The notes under the pieces are model-generated. The model was not told the origin of the DNA and made no database searches. It saw only the letters and a list, made by a program, of their open reading frames with translations. The position numbers and the translations under genes were made by a program. From the NCBI GenBank assembly GCA_002633005.1, contig NMRA01000009.1:2053366-2117365 (forward strand): 64,000 nt of DNA, in the 5' to 3' direction. This stretch comes from Phoronis australis. Its lineage: Eukaryota; Phoronida; Phoronidae. This document shows positions 1 through 13,261 of the stretch, in pieces. Each line of letters begins with the position of its first letter. The first letter of the stretch is position 1.

Positions 1-1070
1 AGTTACTTGACGCCGCAAATATTTACTTAACGCCGTAAATGAGAGTTTCAGCCGTAAATAATTAATTTACTCCGTAAAAAGGTAAAAAGGTAATCAAAGC
101 GGCAAATAACTCTTTTACGCTGCAACTAATTACTTTACGTCTCAAATAATTAGTTTACACCTCTAACAAGAATTAAATCACGTAATTTACGTGCGTAACA
201 TTCACCCATTTGGCCAACAATAAACGTCTTTCGGTTTTTCTCTGTCAGATATCTCTGAAAAATCGTGAGAGTTGGCGTTCTCTATCACTGATAAAAACAG
301 GGTGTCCCAAAATTGTACTGTACTCGCACATCGAATGACAAGATAACTGGATAAAATTTATGAAGAGGTGATCAAAAATAATTAAGTTTTCAAACCAAAA
401 TAAGCGCAAGATCAATTGCCTTTCCAATAGCGTTTGTGAATTTACGATAGCATACCGCCATATTCCAAAGGATTCTTTAGTTTGCTGTTGCCGTACATAG
501 GATAATCGTGACAGCTCACGCGCTTCTTTTCACAGCACTAAAGTGTAAATAAGCAATAGGTCCGGCCGCAGCGTCTGAACATAGAACTCAAGGAACGGAA
601 GCTAACTAAATTTGAATTCTCGACGTTGTACATTTTGGGACACCTGTATATCGTCACTCGAAATGCTACAGCGTAGTATATGTTTAAAAGTACGAACCTA
701 TCTGAAGGAAATGCAGATTGCTTGAACAATTCCTTAGATTCTCCATTTTATATCGCATGTTCAATGTACACCGATTTGTCAAGTCCGTATCAAAACATTT
801 TAGAAAAGAGGCACTTCCAGAAAGCGGGAGTGCTCTAAAATATAGCGGCAACCTTTCAGCGATATATTCACACTTAACAAAAGATTCGGCATCAGAAAGT
901 ATCAATTTTTTTCTATTCCGTTGTTCTTAATATGACGCAATCGGCAACAATAAGGCATCAATAAAATGTGATCCAAATAAACGTTGGAAAATAAATACTA
1001 CCTAATGTAATATTTATTTGTTCACATCACGCCCATCGTATTCCTTACTTGAATACGTAATTCAAATTTT
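1..1070. repeat. Left copy of an ~1 kb direct repeat (paralogous to 13262-14260)
   Basis: Begins with degenerate short repeats built on GCCGCAAAT, then runs through blocks shared in order with 13262-14260, for example CATTTGGCCAACRATA, CGTGAGAGTTGGCGTTCTC, GACACCTGTATATCGTCAC and TCAATGTACACCRA. The right copy sits immediately upstream of the astacin start, so this copy is best read as the upstream flank of a second, tandem gene lying off the left edge. I see no supported coding sequence in it. Confidence 0.75.
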
Positions 1071-1175
1071 AAGAGCTTCTGGGGAAAATCCCGTGTTGAC
1101 TTTTCCAGCCAGCGTAAAGTAAAGACAAATACGAGGGACTGAGAGAAACTCCAATCTTAATAGTGCTAGAAGTAA

Positions 1176-1181
1176 TTTATT
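1176..1181 (-). promoter_or_regulatory. Polyadenylation signal of the astacin gene
   Basis: AATAAA on the minus strand, about 55 nt past the TAA stop at 1236-1238. Position and perfect hexamer fit a short 3' UTR. No experimental support. Confidence 0.55.
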
Positions 1182-1235
1182 AAGTTGATTCAACAGTAGT
1201 CAAACTTTTAATGTTTCAATTGAAATTAAAAATAA

Positions 1236-4200
1236 TTATACTTCATAGATTTCCACGTTATTTTTATCACCACAAGTTGAACTTCTTCCGGGACATCTCA
1301 TTTTACATTGAGAATCCGCCAGCCTCGGGTGACTATACGACGACCCGCAGAGACACGTGCTGGCGTTCTGCAATGCAGCGTATTTGAGTCCACGTTTACC
1401 ACAGTAACGTTTGCAGTATTCAGGCGACATGAGAGTTGCAGAGGTGACGGTTTGTGTGGATTTAAAGGACTTCAATCCGAAACATCCAACTCTTGCTCCT
1501 AAGAAATTAAAAAGGAATACATCACTAAGCTAATTTGTATGAACAGATGAAGACATTTTTGTTGTGTTCACTTAAACACAAACAATGCTTACGTGTACAT
1601 GTATCAAAGCTTCCAAAAGAGGCGACATATATGTATACATAATACAAAACTGGACAAAAACATCAAGTGGCCTTAAAACTGTTCTCTTGCACTCCCATTT
1701 TAGATCGGAAACTAACATTTGAGTTAAACTGAAGCAGATATTTTAAAGAGCCACATCAACACACACTGTATTCAAAACCTTTAAATCAAGGGACACAATT
1801 GTGTTTACGGCCTAAAAGCGCATACTTCGGGTGTAATTTGTGGGCACGATAGAAATCTTAAACTTATTAACTGTAACTAAAGCTATAGACATCAAAACCT
1901 GTTGTGTCTTTGAGATTTTTTTACAAATCGCGGATTCCTAAGACTGTCAGTCGAAATCGAGGCGGCGATGACTGTTTGCTTGCGTTGGATGACCCCATCG
2001 GTAAATTTATAAGTTCGAGTTTGAACTCGAAATCTTTACTTTTTACTCGAATTAGTAGTTCACGTCCTTGGATCATCAAATGCGAAGTTGGCGTAAAACT
2101 TGTCATTACAGCTTTCAATATTTGTTTTCAATATATAATTACCACAGGTGGAGCATGACTTTTGACAATTGTATAACATGTATCGCGGGTTCTTTTCGCA
2201 TTCGGAGGGGTTCCACTTAGACCACTGAGGACAATTTGAATGTTTGTCCGCGCATCTGATAGTCTTGGCTGAAAGAAATGCATGCTTTAGTTTAAGAATA
2301 TTCAAGGATTTACAGAAATCACAAATATCTCTATCATTAAATAGTAAAGACAGAATCGTTAGATTGATGAAATTTTCAGCATATGCCAAAGTGTAACTTA
2401 TTCTCACGGTTTTACACAGCAGTTGTAAGAGTTAGTACTGTAAAGGGAGGTGTAAAAGGTTGATCAAACATAAGGGGAATGCTGGGAAATAAAATGGAAG
2501 CCATGTATAAACGAAGTTATTACACAGAAGGCAAAATACGAGAGGTTTTTTGCTCTAGCGACCAACAACTGCAGCGGGTGCTGATTTTTTCAAGAAGAGC
2601 GATTAAGGCAACAAGGACAAAGAAGACGAACAAAGGGAAGAACACAAGAAAGCACAACGGAAAATGACGACCAGTGGCGAAGAAAAAAGAAGCAGATAGG
2701 AGAAGAAGACATAGAAAAGGCAAATCCATGATATCTTCATTACTAAGGGCCTTTTTCTACTAACACATTTTTTTTGCACAAAACTTGCAAATTATAAGTG
2801 TGTGTGGGATTTTGCTTTAAATCCTTTTGTTGTGAGAGTTCGTGTGTCAATAGCCGAGGCTTCCGTTCTTCAACAAATTTTGGAAAGTCTTCCCTTTTGA
2901 CAGGAGAGTTCTCGGGGAAGAAAGCCTTAAAAGACGGTTGTATGTTTCGTGTAAAAATAAAGAAATCGAGTCTAAGGAGAATTCGTTCTTGCACATGCCT
3001 CTTTAGATTTGTTTCCGGCAACATTTTTAATATTATGATTCCGCGACGTGCAACAATTTTGAAAATATATTGGTTTATGGATTTTCCATCAATTTTTTTA
3101 AAATAAAAGTTACTTAAAAACTCAATCATTGGTAACGAACACAGTATGGTCTGAATTTATCTGTGTTACCGTTCGAAAAAGGCTTAAACTGGAAGTAACT
3201 ACGTCTTGTGAAAAATACAGTTTTAGAGTAACTGTACGGGAAAATTAGGGGAAAGGTGTCGTAGGAACACAATAGTCCAAGGAAACAATCTTGCACTAAC
3301 TCCAGAAATTCAGATTAAAGGGGAATTCTTGAAACAATGGTTTCCGCAGATAGCCAGACAGTCAAAAGGTTAAAGGCGAAGGCAACCTTTTTTTCATGTC
3401 ATTTTTAGCAAAAATTAGGTTCGTTGGTTATCCCAGACATATTTTCAACTTAATTACAGCTTTTCGTAATTTAACTAAATATTCGTTCTCTACTCCGGAA
3501 GTGACGTTCTGGGAGGCAAGCATTTCCCGCCAATTTCTTTTCATATAGTCTGTCTATGAGAGCTGTCGCGTCAGTCATTGATCTACCTCCGTTGTGATAA
3601 GCTCGGTCGTCGTTTGCTTTTGTTTACGAGTCAGTCAACTTTCCACACTGTTGCTGCTTACCGGGATGTACTCATTATGGCCCTGCTGCGATGTTGAGTA
3701 GTGGGAGTGAATACAGGTCCAGTCAGTGAAGAGTACAGTTCGTCGTTCAATGAACAGATCGGTGAGCCAAACTTTGATAAGTTTATTGTGGATTGTTTAA
3801 AGTATTGGAGCTATTTAGAAGGTGCCAGGTGTCTGGCGAAGGAGTCACACGCCGGGGTGTAAGCAGTTTGTGTGCTCAGGTCACTATCCAGTGGGAGTGT
3901 GTCGCGGTACACTCGGGCAAATGGGACAGTTGTTCCTCTGTCCGTGAGACAATAATGAGTACATCCCGGTACGCAGCCACAGTGTGGCATGTTGACTGAC
4001 TCGTAAACAATAGCAAACGACGACCGAACTTATCACAACCGAGATAGAACAATGACTGTCTCGGCAGCTCTCACAGTCAGACTATATGAAAAGAAATTGG
4101 CGCGAAATGCCTGCCTCCCAAAAACGTCACTTCCGGAGTAGAGAACGAATAATTAATTAAATTACAAAAAGCTGTAATTAAGTGGAAAATTTGTCTGAGA

Positions 4201-7200
4201 TAACCAACGAACCTTATTTTTGCTAAAAAGACATGAAAAAGGGTTGTCTTCGCCTTTAAGGATGACAAACATTGAAGCCATTACTGATTCACCACTATAC
4301 CTTTGCACACCCCGCATGCTTTTTGACACAAAACTAACATAAATCGAGGATTCTTTGTACATTCTGAGGGGTTGCGCCTCGCCCAACCTTCACAGCTACT
4401 GTGTTGATTGACACAGTCGGACGTGACTGGAAGAGACAAAACGTATGAAGGACAGAGGCAATTAGAATTACCAATAGTACATTGGGTATTAGTGCTTAGA
4501 CGTATTGATTGTCACCATCGTCGAATGTCTGCGCAAGCTCACTTCACTACCTTTGGCAACAGTGGACGCCGGTGGACCTTTCCAAAAAAGCCATGTTGGC
4601 CAACCAGGGTAGAGTTCAGTAAAGCTAGAATCTCGTTAGGATTTCGCTAGAAAGGCAAGTGTTCGGGAGATTCCGAGTGTATGTTCAGTGAGAGTGGGTG
4701 GGTTTGGCTAGATTTTTCTCGCTGCGAGACAGCTATTGAACTCTACCCAGGTTTCTCTATTCCTGCAGTCCATAAGTGGGGCAGCCCTGCCTGAAAAAAG
4801 TGGGGGGCTATAGGCCCCCCAGTCCCCCTTGTGTTGAACCTCCCAGAGAACATGGGTAGCGCAGCACTGAAAAAAATGTGCTATAGCCCTCCATCCCCCT
4901 ATGGCGCGCCGCCCATGGGCATGTCTCGTTTACGCTGGAAGTCGCGGTAGATATACCATCATCTGGACGCATAAAGATAATTCTGATAAGCTGATGGGAA
5001 TTTGGCCAAATGCAGAATAGTTGAAAACTTTGGAAAAAGAAAACGCTCCTCGTTCATTTAATGTCCCCACGTCTCAGATTTTATCGTTTTGTTCCGTGTT
5101 ACGTTGTAACTAGAGCGAGACTCAACTAACACCTATTCCTTCAAGTCATTGATGATTTTTTCCGCGAGCGGAATAGTCACATGGCTTGGACAATATGCAA
5201 GTGGGTTGAACAATTTTACCAGAAAAGAGACACCTATTAATCTGTTCAAATTCAAGGGGTGATCTGTTCCCATAAGATGACTGGCGCTCAACTTGCCTGA
5301 AACGCGTACTTAACATTGGGCCAAGTGGTTAAATCTGTCAGATTCTTGCATAAAAATGCGAAGAAAACACAACTTCGCCCGTGTACTTGTGTAAATCTAA
5401 ATCTTCTTATATTAAAAATCTGAAGAGCTTGGTCAGCCTCTCACTTCATACTCATGACATCCGAATGTTGGCTTTAGGCTGAAAATTGCTGATTTGGTGC
5501 ATTTTCTTTGTTTATTAAGTAGACGACTGCACTTGCGGTAGTCTTAAAAGTTGCCACTGGACGAACTGACTCGGGAATCGTTTAAAATGGACACTGGGTA
5601 ATTTTGAAGTCTTTGTGGCACTGTACAGGGTCTATTCACCCTGTGGAACAAAGAGGTGGAGATGCCTAAACTTGATTTACAGTTCCCAAACCTTACAAAA
5701 ACTGCTGAGTGAGGACTTTAGATACGAAGATTCCATGCACTATGACAATTATAACGACACAAAATTCCTGGCGTTTGAATTATGGTGAAATGATGACTAA
5801 GAGGATTTTCAGTGCACAAAGAAAACGTTTAAAAGACTATAATTCAAAAATATAGATCATTATTGACATCCAAAGTGAGATGTGTTACATTTATGAATTT
5901 AATTACGTTTTTAAAAGTACAGTAAAACATACATTGCTCTAAGGCAAACGCCGCTTTACCGGAAGCCAAGAGTTATCCATACATATATAACACAGATATA
6001 TATATATATATATCAACATGATTTCTAGAGCTGAGAACCAATATATAACAGCTGGGCATAGCTTGGGACCAGACTTAAGTCGGCTTAATCACGCTGATTA
6101 TTTTATCCGTCAGCCATGATCTGCAGCAAATGTCAAATCCTCCGTCCAAAGCAGAGAAATCATAATCACTGATATGCAAATCATGACGATGTTGTTTAAA
6201 TTGAAAGTTGTCTTGTCGGAAGGCGGATTTACCTGACCGTTGAATATTTTAAAAATTTACCTGGAGGAGCTTTGGTAACCACTGGTTTTTTAGTTGTTAA
6301 AACGGATTTAGTCGTTTGAAGTTGAGTTCCACCACAGTTATACATCGCACGGACTTTAGCCAAATCGGATGCAGTAAGATGACGTCTTTGTCCCAGTTGT
6401 GAAGGACTTGCGCCATTCTTAGGTGTAATGGTATACTGTCCATTTTTCGAGAAAGCCTTTGCGCCGTATTGCATGACACTGCTGATGTCATACTTCGTTC
6501 CATAGGTAAGCGACCCCTTGTGGACGTTGAAAGCAAACTTGTATTCTGCATAAAACGACATGGGAAGAGACATTCATTAACAGCAACTACTAAACCATAG
6601 AATAACAAACCTTAGAGTTACATTTGTGTGATTTCATATTATTCTCCCCTCCCTTACGTAGACAAAATGGCAGCTAACTGGCCTTTTATTTAACTCAAAG
6701 GCGGGCGCAAAATAACAGAGAGAGGCAAACTATTATGAAAATTTCCACCAGATACAACTTGTTGCGCAATTATTCACTGTGTTTTTGCTTGATACGCAAA
6801 TGAAAAATACGGCGAAAACTAATTTTCTATACAGCACGCCGCTGCGAGGTTAAACGTTTAAGAAGGTATAGCGGGCAAATAATTCTTCAGACAAGACACG
6901 TCTGTGTAGGTTAGTCACAACAGAGGTCGCAAACAGTTTTCATGTCACACTCGGGTTTTAGCAAACTCAATTGTTTCGCTCACTGTCTTGGATGTTGTCC
7001 CAGTGAATATTTATATATTGGTCTCTGTCCTCGCGTGCCATCTCGTGCCCAAATCCTAGAGCGTGCATGATTTCATGAAGAACAGTTCCAATTGCATTGA
7101 AGCATCCCTTCGCTAAGTTGATCGTCTGCCCTCCACCAGATTTTCCAACGTAGCTGTTGCATCTGATCGGTAGAAAACAATGTCGCAATAAGTTTACGTA

Positions 7201-10200
7201 GTATCTGCGGTTTAATCGGTATAGTTCAATATGGAATTGTAGTTTGCTGTCATTTTCACAATTACCACCTAGTCTATTATTAGCTACTTGAAGGACGCGG
7301 AAACAAATCAACGGACTCCAAATGCAAAGTGAGTCACCATCAAGAACTTAACATTCGTATCCATCATGATTAAGAATCTTTGAATCACAGAGCCATTTGC
7401 AATGACCGTTACTGTTAATGCACGTGTCAGTCGAAATTTCGACTGACTTACCCGCTGGCTGGAGTTTTGAAGATCACATAATCGCGCTCCTTGGTTCTCT
7501 CTACCAGTTTGATGCACGTGTTCTTATGGTAATAGTCAAAGGCTTGCTTGAGAACTGACCGACCACGGGAATCTATAGCAAAGGAATACAACCAATTCTA
7601 GGACATTGCATGTAGTCAGTACATAGTCCTCGTAAAACCATCTGGTACAAGACTATGGGAGTCCGCCCCGGCCATAAGGGCTTAGCTTCACTAACTGTCA
7701 CGTTCCTGAATGCAGCCAACACAGAAACCCGACTTACGTTAACTAGTAAGTACATATCTACCACCGTGACTAATAGTAGATCGTCGTTATCAATCGTATT
7801 TTATGTTCACCTTCTGATTCCCGCTTTCCGAATGATATTTTAAGTGAGTAGAACATTACCTACCAACACTGGAGTCGATGACGTAAGGCATGACCGCGTT
7901 TGGCCATCTTTTACTGGAAGAAGGGTGGCCGTTTCGCTTCTAGAAAACCAAGTTTTACAAAGACAAGTTGCAGCAAGTATAGCAGAAGATAGCTCCTTAG
8001 TTGCGGAAACGTTCAAATAACAATAATAAGCCACGCACGCTCAAATTCTAATCGCAAATTCCCGTGTTGCTTCAGCGCAGATCTTACTAGCATAGTTTAT
8101 TGAGTGCACTTAACTATAGTTGTTATTCACAACAAACTGTGTATGATTAATGTACTAAGTGACTTGTTTCATACAAATTTGAGTAAAAGCACACCAAAGG
8201 TTTCTCTTAGTAATTTTAAAGAGTAATAGGCAACACATCAAATGTAGTAACTCGACACAGGTTTGAATAATGCATCGAAAGGGAAACAACTTACATCAAG
8301 AACTCTTAAAAGTATACTGAACCCTGTTTTGTCCAATAGTACCGTTAGATATGTGTCAACCGATAAAACAAAGTTATAAGCCGTTACTTCGACAAGAGTT
8401 TAACGTTTGGATTATGTTTTTAAAAAATGTTAAAGCCTGCTATACGGGGAAGAGTGCCTATCGCCTGAGACGAGGTGCTCGACGGCTGTGAGGCAACCTC
8501 TTGCCTCAAATTATTGACGAGATACCCGGAAGCGTGTGTGGAACCGCTCAACAGGGTTTAGTATTCTTTGTGACTACATGGTGTGTGGTTAAGCTTACAT
8601 TTGGAAGTATGATGTCACCTTCAAATAAATCTGGAAAAAATGGAAATATCAGTTATAGGATTCAACTTCTATGACAAAATACCAAAATCAGTATTGAAAA
8701 CAAGACTAATATCTGGCTTGAATGAACTGATTTCGCAATGTCACTTATTCCTGTAAGGGAGATTCTAAATATTGTTTATTGCAATTGTAGATACGACGTG
8801 TTATACGTCATTTTGATGTGATGAATTTACGTATCTACTGAGAAAAGTACGACACAGTGGATGCGTCAAGGATATGGACCCTCATAAAGTGGCGCACAAT
8901 TCGTGCCTGCTGTCAGAAATGAGTTTTGATTTAGGCCACTTTTCGGTATAAAATCAGTTTCGATTTGTTCCAAATTGGAGATTATTTCAGAGCTTTGGAA
9001 TAATAACCAATTCGAAAGTACTTTTGCATGCAATTCTCATAAAATTTCAGGTCACAGAATGAACTGAAATTTTATGTGCTTGATTTGAAAAAATAGTGAC
9101 AAACTGCCAGTCAGGTCTCTAGCCCAGAGATTACTTCTGTAATGAGTACGGAACAAGAGAACGTAACATATACAACTTTAAGTGGACTAAATCAGTTTTA
9201 GCGTCCACAATAAGTTTCTCTGTTAAAAACGTATTAATTGTAATTACATTAATTCATCAATTTCACATTATTGACTTCCAACGTTAATAAAGAAAACATG
9301 TCATACGTTTGCACTATTCATAATGACTATACAACAGGTAAAGTTGGCTGATCTATTTTTATTTTCATTACCTCCATATTCCCCGGGGTCTGCTTCTTCA
9401 GTGCTTCCAACTGAAATCACACAAGCTTTATGTTATTCCCGGAAACCAAGACATTGGTTTATGCGAATCAGTCTTTACACATTCATGTAGAAACTCACTT
9501 CTGCCATAACTTATTGATCCAGTGTACAATTAAACCGCACAGCACAAAATATTTTGACTGAGTTCTCATTTTTTTACCCATTTGCATGCCTATAGTTAGC
9601 AATAGCAGGTGGAGGGACTGTCTTGATACGAGTTCGACAACAAGCAGCTTCAATGGAGGCGCAATCTGTTGATGACGTCATTTTCCTCATGACTGATGAC
9701 ACTGACATTGTCACTAGCAGAGACCATAAGTAATTACTTTGCAATCGATGCAGATTAACAAAATAAGGCAAAATGGACCTACCGTTTTCTGTCAAAGTGT
9801 CCACCTGAAAAAAAAGTTTCATGTACATGTATATATCATATAGCTGTCCTTTAACCCATTCTTTTGCCACTGGACATACAAACTAGAACTGTGATAGAGC
9901 TTGGAGCTTCAGTATTGTAGTATGCACTGCGAAGGTAAGTAACTGACTGTTTTTCTCACCTTTTATCACACATTTGTACTGACTATGATCCTGATGATGA
10001 TACATAGAGTAATATCGAAACGTCCGATGAAATACAACGTCTTGTTTTTACTATTTTACTGCACAAAGACAACATTCTCGGTGGTTTTATAACAATGAAT
10101 AAATTGAAAAGGCCGGTATTGTATCCTCGCAAAGAATTTCAAAATTATTACTTCTTTTGAAGATCATTAGTACAAATGCGTATGAAGAGGCACCCTAATG

Positions 10201-13139
10201 AAGTGAACTTTGACCTTCGGCGTCATCTTCACTCTTAGAAACGATGTTCTGTCTGCTCATGCCGAGGTGATTCTGTTTGTCCTCACATTTCTGCGGATAT
10301 CGCAGCACACGGTATGGATTTTACGTTATGTTTATACCCAGTAACGAAAGGTTTTGGCAGTGAATCTTTTTGGAACCCAAATAAAGTGAAGTTCCCAAAA
10401 ATACAGTGCAACCACTGAAATCGTACTATACGTTAACACGTGCTCCGATTCCTAAAATCGTGGTAAATCTTTCTCAGTGGCGGATCTACGGGGGGGGTTC
10501 AGGGGGTTTAAACACCCCCCCCCTCGGGCCAGGAGCCAAAAATTAAAAAAATAACAAAAGCGTCTCCAGCAAAACAAAAGCGGCACCGCCAGGGTGTGTA
10601 AACCCCAACTAAAAAAAAAACTTGGAAAAAATGAGGGGGGGGTTCACTCTGAAAATATATTTTTTGCATTGTGAATTGCTGTTATGGAAATCGACGCATT
10701 TCAAGTCAGTCTTCGTGGCTCATCGGCAAAACGCAGGAGATTAATTGTGCGAGCGCTTCCGCCAACACTTCTGAAGTATTCAAGTATTTTAGATGGATCC
10801 ACCGCTGAAAGAGCACCTCTATAGCTGATTTCTTTAGGTAACTAGTTTCTTTACTCTAAGATATGTTTTGATTTGATTAGGGGAAATACTGTGGTGCCGC
10901 AACCCTGATATTCAGGCGAATTGACGTGCAACGTTTTTACCTCATCTGTCATGCCGTGTCATCCTATTACACCCCACACGTTCGAATTTGACTGGTGTAT
11001 AGTAAAGTTGTCATGCGCAATATCATACAGTGTACATGTATATAATGCTTTTGAAAAAAACTCGTTTTCCGAAGAATTGCTATTGTGGAGGGCGCCGTGG
11101 TCTGGTCGCGAGTCTGTTTGAAGATGCACTCTAACAAGTTATGTCTATACAAGGAATGACCAAGGGGGCAATCGCATTGACAAAGTGACCGCATTCGCGA
11201 ACAGTGTACAGTACCAGAAATTGTGGGGAGGCTATATTTTCACAACAATGTCTTGCAGGACTCGTGCGATGTTCAATAGGCCTCCTCAGTAAGGAGCCCT
11301 AGTGCCGACCTCAACACCTACCGTCTTTCTACCTGCAATAAGCACCACTGCCGTTTTCTATACTCGGAATTTCCGCAGAAAGGCCCACCCGAAGAAACGC
11401 CCATGCCCATGGACATTTATTTGATGTTAGTACTTCGGGTTTCAATCGTTCAGACACTGGGACGTTTATTTCGAAAATTGCAAGAGATGCAAATAGGTCC
11501 TGGGATACATCGTCAAGGTTTGAAGTAGTCCATGATGAACGGATCGAATTTAGTTGCGCATGCTGTAAGTCTTTTGCATGGACTTGGTTATCTCAGGGGG
11601 CTTAGTGTCAACTGAGCTGCGAAACGAGATGCTGACAATGTAGAGGCGTACAAGCTCATTGACACAGCAGTTGCGGAAGTGCAAGCGTTGGGAACAAACG
11701 TCGAAGATGTCTGGGTAGAATGGTTCCAAGAGCAGCAAACCATTGGATCCGATGTACAGATTCCTCGGCAGTCTAGACAACAGAAAGATAGGACCAACGT
11801 TCCCGGAGAAACACCCAGGTAATAAGTTATAATTATACACAGTTTGTAATAATGTCGGTTTTTTATGCTTGTGTACAATGAAAACGAAATAGAAATTATT
11901 TTTAGACATGCCAAATTTACCCAGTACAGCAGAGGGTCTACGAGCGCATAGAAACTGATTCTGGTTTGTATTTCCACTTGAGTCTATCTGCTTCATATCC
12001 AAAATCTATTTCACGTAGTGCGTAGTTCAATCTNGCGCCTCGGATTCGATCTTTTCGGGAATCCTAAACCCCCCCTTACTGAAAACGTAGATCCGCCACT
12101 GTTTCTTGCGTCATTTTGTTAAAGCACGGCACCCAAGTTTCTGGTGTTTTTTGATTTTTCAACATTCATTATAGAAACAGTTGCATATACAAATATACAC
12201 AACTCAACGCTATAACGTAGAACTGTGTTACTTCCAAGTTATATGCATTTAAAAAGAGTACTAATTGAATTACTGTTCTGGTGGTTGGTTCCAATAACAA
12301 CAAAGTCCTCACGCATATTGTGAGGGATGATGATCTTATGTGGTGGCAATAAGTAGGAAATTGACTTTAGGACCACTTGGGCTGCTGTGACATGTAATCC
12401 CATACGCGACACATACATGAATTGTTGCCCGGGCGACAATGTATGCCGAGTGAAACCACCACATGTCACAACAGGGGCAAAATTTGTCTAAGTCTAAATG
12501 AATGGTGGCGGAGGCTAAACTTATGCCTGGGTAGTGTTGCGCTCATAATTGTTTCGTCCTATCCTCAACACCACTAAAGCAAACCTTCTTACACCTATGG
12601 TGATGCGTAGTCGTAAGAGAGTGAGTCTTGTTGTTCACCAGGTAGCGAGTTGCAAAACGCACATAAAAGTGTCACATGGGATTAGAATATAGACCATCAA
12701 GAGAAATTATTTTTAGTAAAGTGGTCATCGAGTTCAGATTGATACGTCATGTAAAGCTGACATTCCCATAACCTTTACATGATAGTGATACAACAGACGG
12801 CATATGTTGGTTCTTTCTCTTGATAACAGTCAACACAAGCTTAAAATGTGTAGCCACGTAATGCACGGTGGGCAAAATGAGAGCGTGGCGTTTGGTAACA
12901 AAAATTTGCAAAGCTGGAAATGAAATACTAGTAATTTTTAATTTTTTATGTAAAATATTTTTCTTCAATAAGAAATGCTCGCACAATTGCAAGCAATTTT
13001 TTTGAAAAAGCATCAAAACAGGAAAACTTAAATCTTGAATTGTTACCTCAGTTTCATCCAGCGTTACCGCTACAGATAACTGCAGACAAAGCACAGAAAC
13101 CAAGATCATCAGAGTCCACTGGGGTGCCATGCTGATCAT
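1236..13139 (-). CDS. Secreted astacin metalloprotease with two ShK domains and a WSC-like C-terminus (11 exons, complete)
   Basis: Zinc endopeptidase of family M12A, predicted to be secreted. Exons read on the minus strand: 13139-13047, 9804-9783, 9410-9372, 8630-8599, 7939-7864, 7572-7452, 7162-6984, 6545-6261, 4426-4301, 2268-2143, 1498-1236. All junctions are GT-AG, phases agree, and the total is 1362 nt (453 aa plus stop). Residues 1-25 are a hydrophobic signal peptide; a second ATG lies three codons in. The propeptide holds an FEGD aspartate-switch motif (about 54-57) and a KRNG maturation site (about 63-66). The catalytic domain has HEIMHALGFGHE (157-168) and a Met-turn SVMQY (210-214) that retains the Tyr ligand but has Gln where the family usually has His. 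A Thr/Lys-rich linker follows, then ShK domains at about 285-323 and 327-366, each with six Cys, and a Cys-rich WSC-like domain at 367-453. Family is certain; the specific substrate and role are unknown. Confidence 0.93.
2743..3129 (-). other. Unexplained 128-codon open frame in an astacin intron
   Basis: An uninterrupted minus-strand frame inside the intron between the two ShK exons. It is Lys/Phe rich with no recognised domain, signal peptide or Cys pattern. It could be chance or a relic of an inserted element. I do not call it a gene. Confidence 0.15.
3372..4259. mobile_element. TTAA-flanked fold-back (MITE-like) element
   Basis: Two inverted arms of roughly 310 nt (about 3372-3685 and 3945-4259) with a loop of roughly 260 nt. 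Both ends read TTAAAGGCGAAG inward, so TTAA may be the target site, as for piggyBac-type elements. Shared inner blocks include TTCGTTGGTTATC, CTCCGGAAGTGACG and ACCGGGATGTACTCATTA. No transposase. It sits in the intron between ShK exons 4426-4301 and 2268-2143, ending about 42 nt from the 5' splice site of the former. Confidence 0.8.
4785..4910. repeat. G/C-run repeat related to 34733-34880
   Basis: Two imperfect units of the type CAGCCCTGAAATAAGTGGG followed by GGCTATAGCC and a C-run. The same unit, in the opposite orientation, is tandemly repeated at 34733-34880. Probably fragments of one mobile repeat family. Confidence 0.55.
10475..12101 (+). mobile_element. Degenerate hAT-like DNA transposon in astacin intron 1
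   Basis: Termini are inverted copies of CAGTGGCGGATCTACG (10475 onward, and reverse-complemented ending at 12101), each followed by a G/C-rich run. The flanks share a possible TTTCT duplication. On the plus strand, about 11631-11823 translates to a segment resembling the hAT transposases of the ZMYM/THAP12 group, with blocks like EAYKLIDTAVAEV, PRQSRQQ and DRTNVPGETPR. The upstream STELR part is in a different frame, consistent with a one-base deletion near 11623-11633, and the rest of the transposase is missing. So this is a dead copy. One N is present at 12034. Confidence 0.7.
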
Positions 13140-13261
13140 AGCTCAGACTGCGCGTCACGGAATAACTTTGACAGCTGCATCGGCTCCTGTACATGTATAT
13201 CGCGCAGCAGGTGATTTTCTTAGGGCAGGGCAAGGAACGTGAGCGATATGTATCGTTGGCC

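Noticed and set aside
9990-10050. Sequence with GATGATGATACATAGAG and CGAAACGTC, reminiscent of ends of some retroelements
   Set aside because: Too short and no neighbouring coding remnant to assign it.
11550-12002. 150-codon minus-strand frame
   Set aside because: The meaningful reading is on the opposite strand (hAT transposase remnant); this frame is its shadow.
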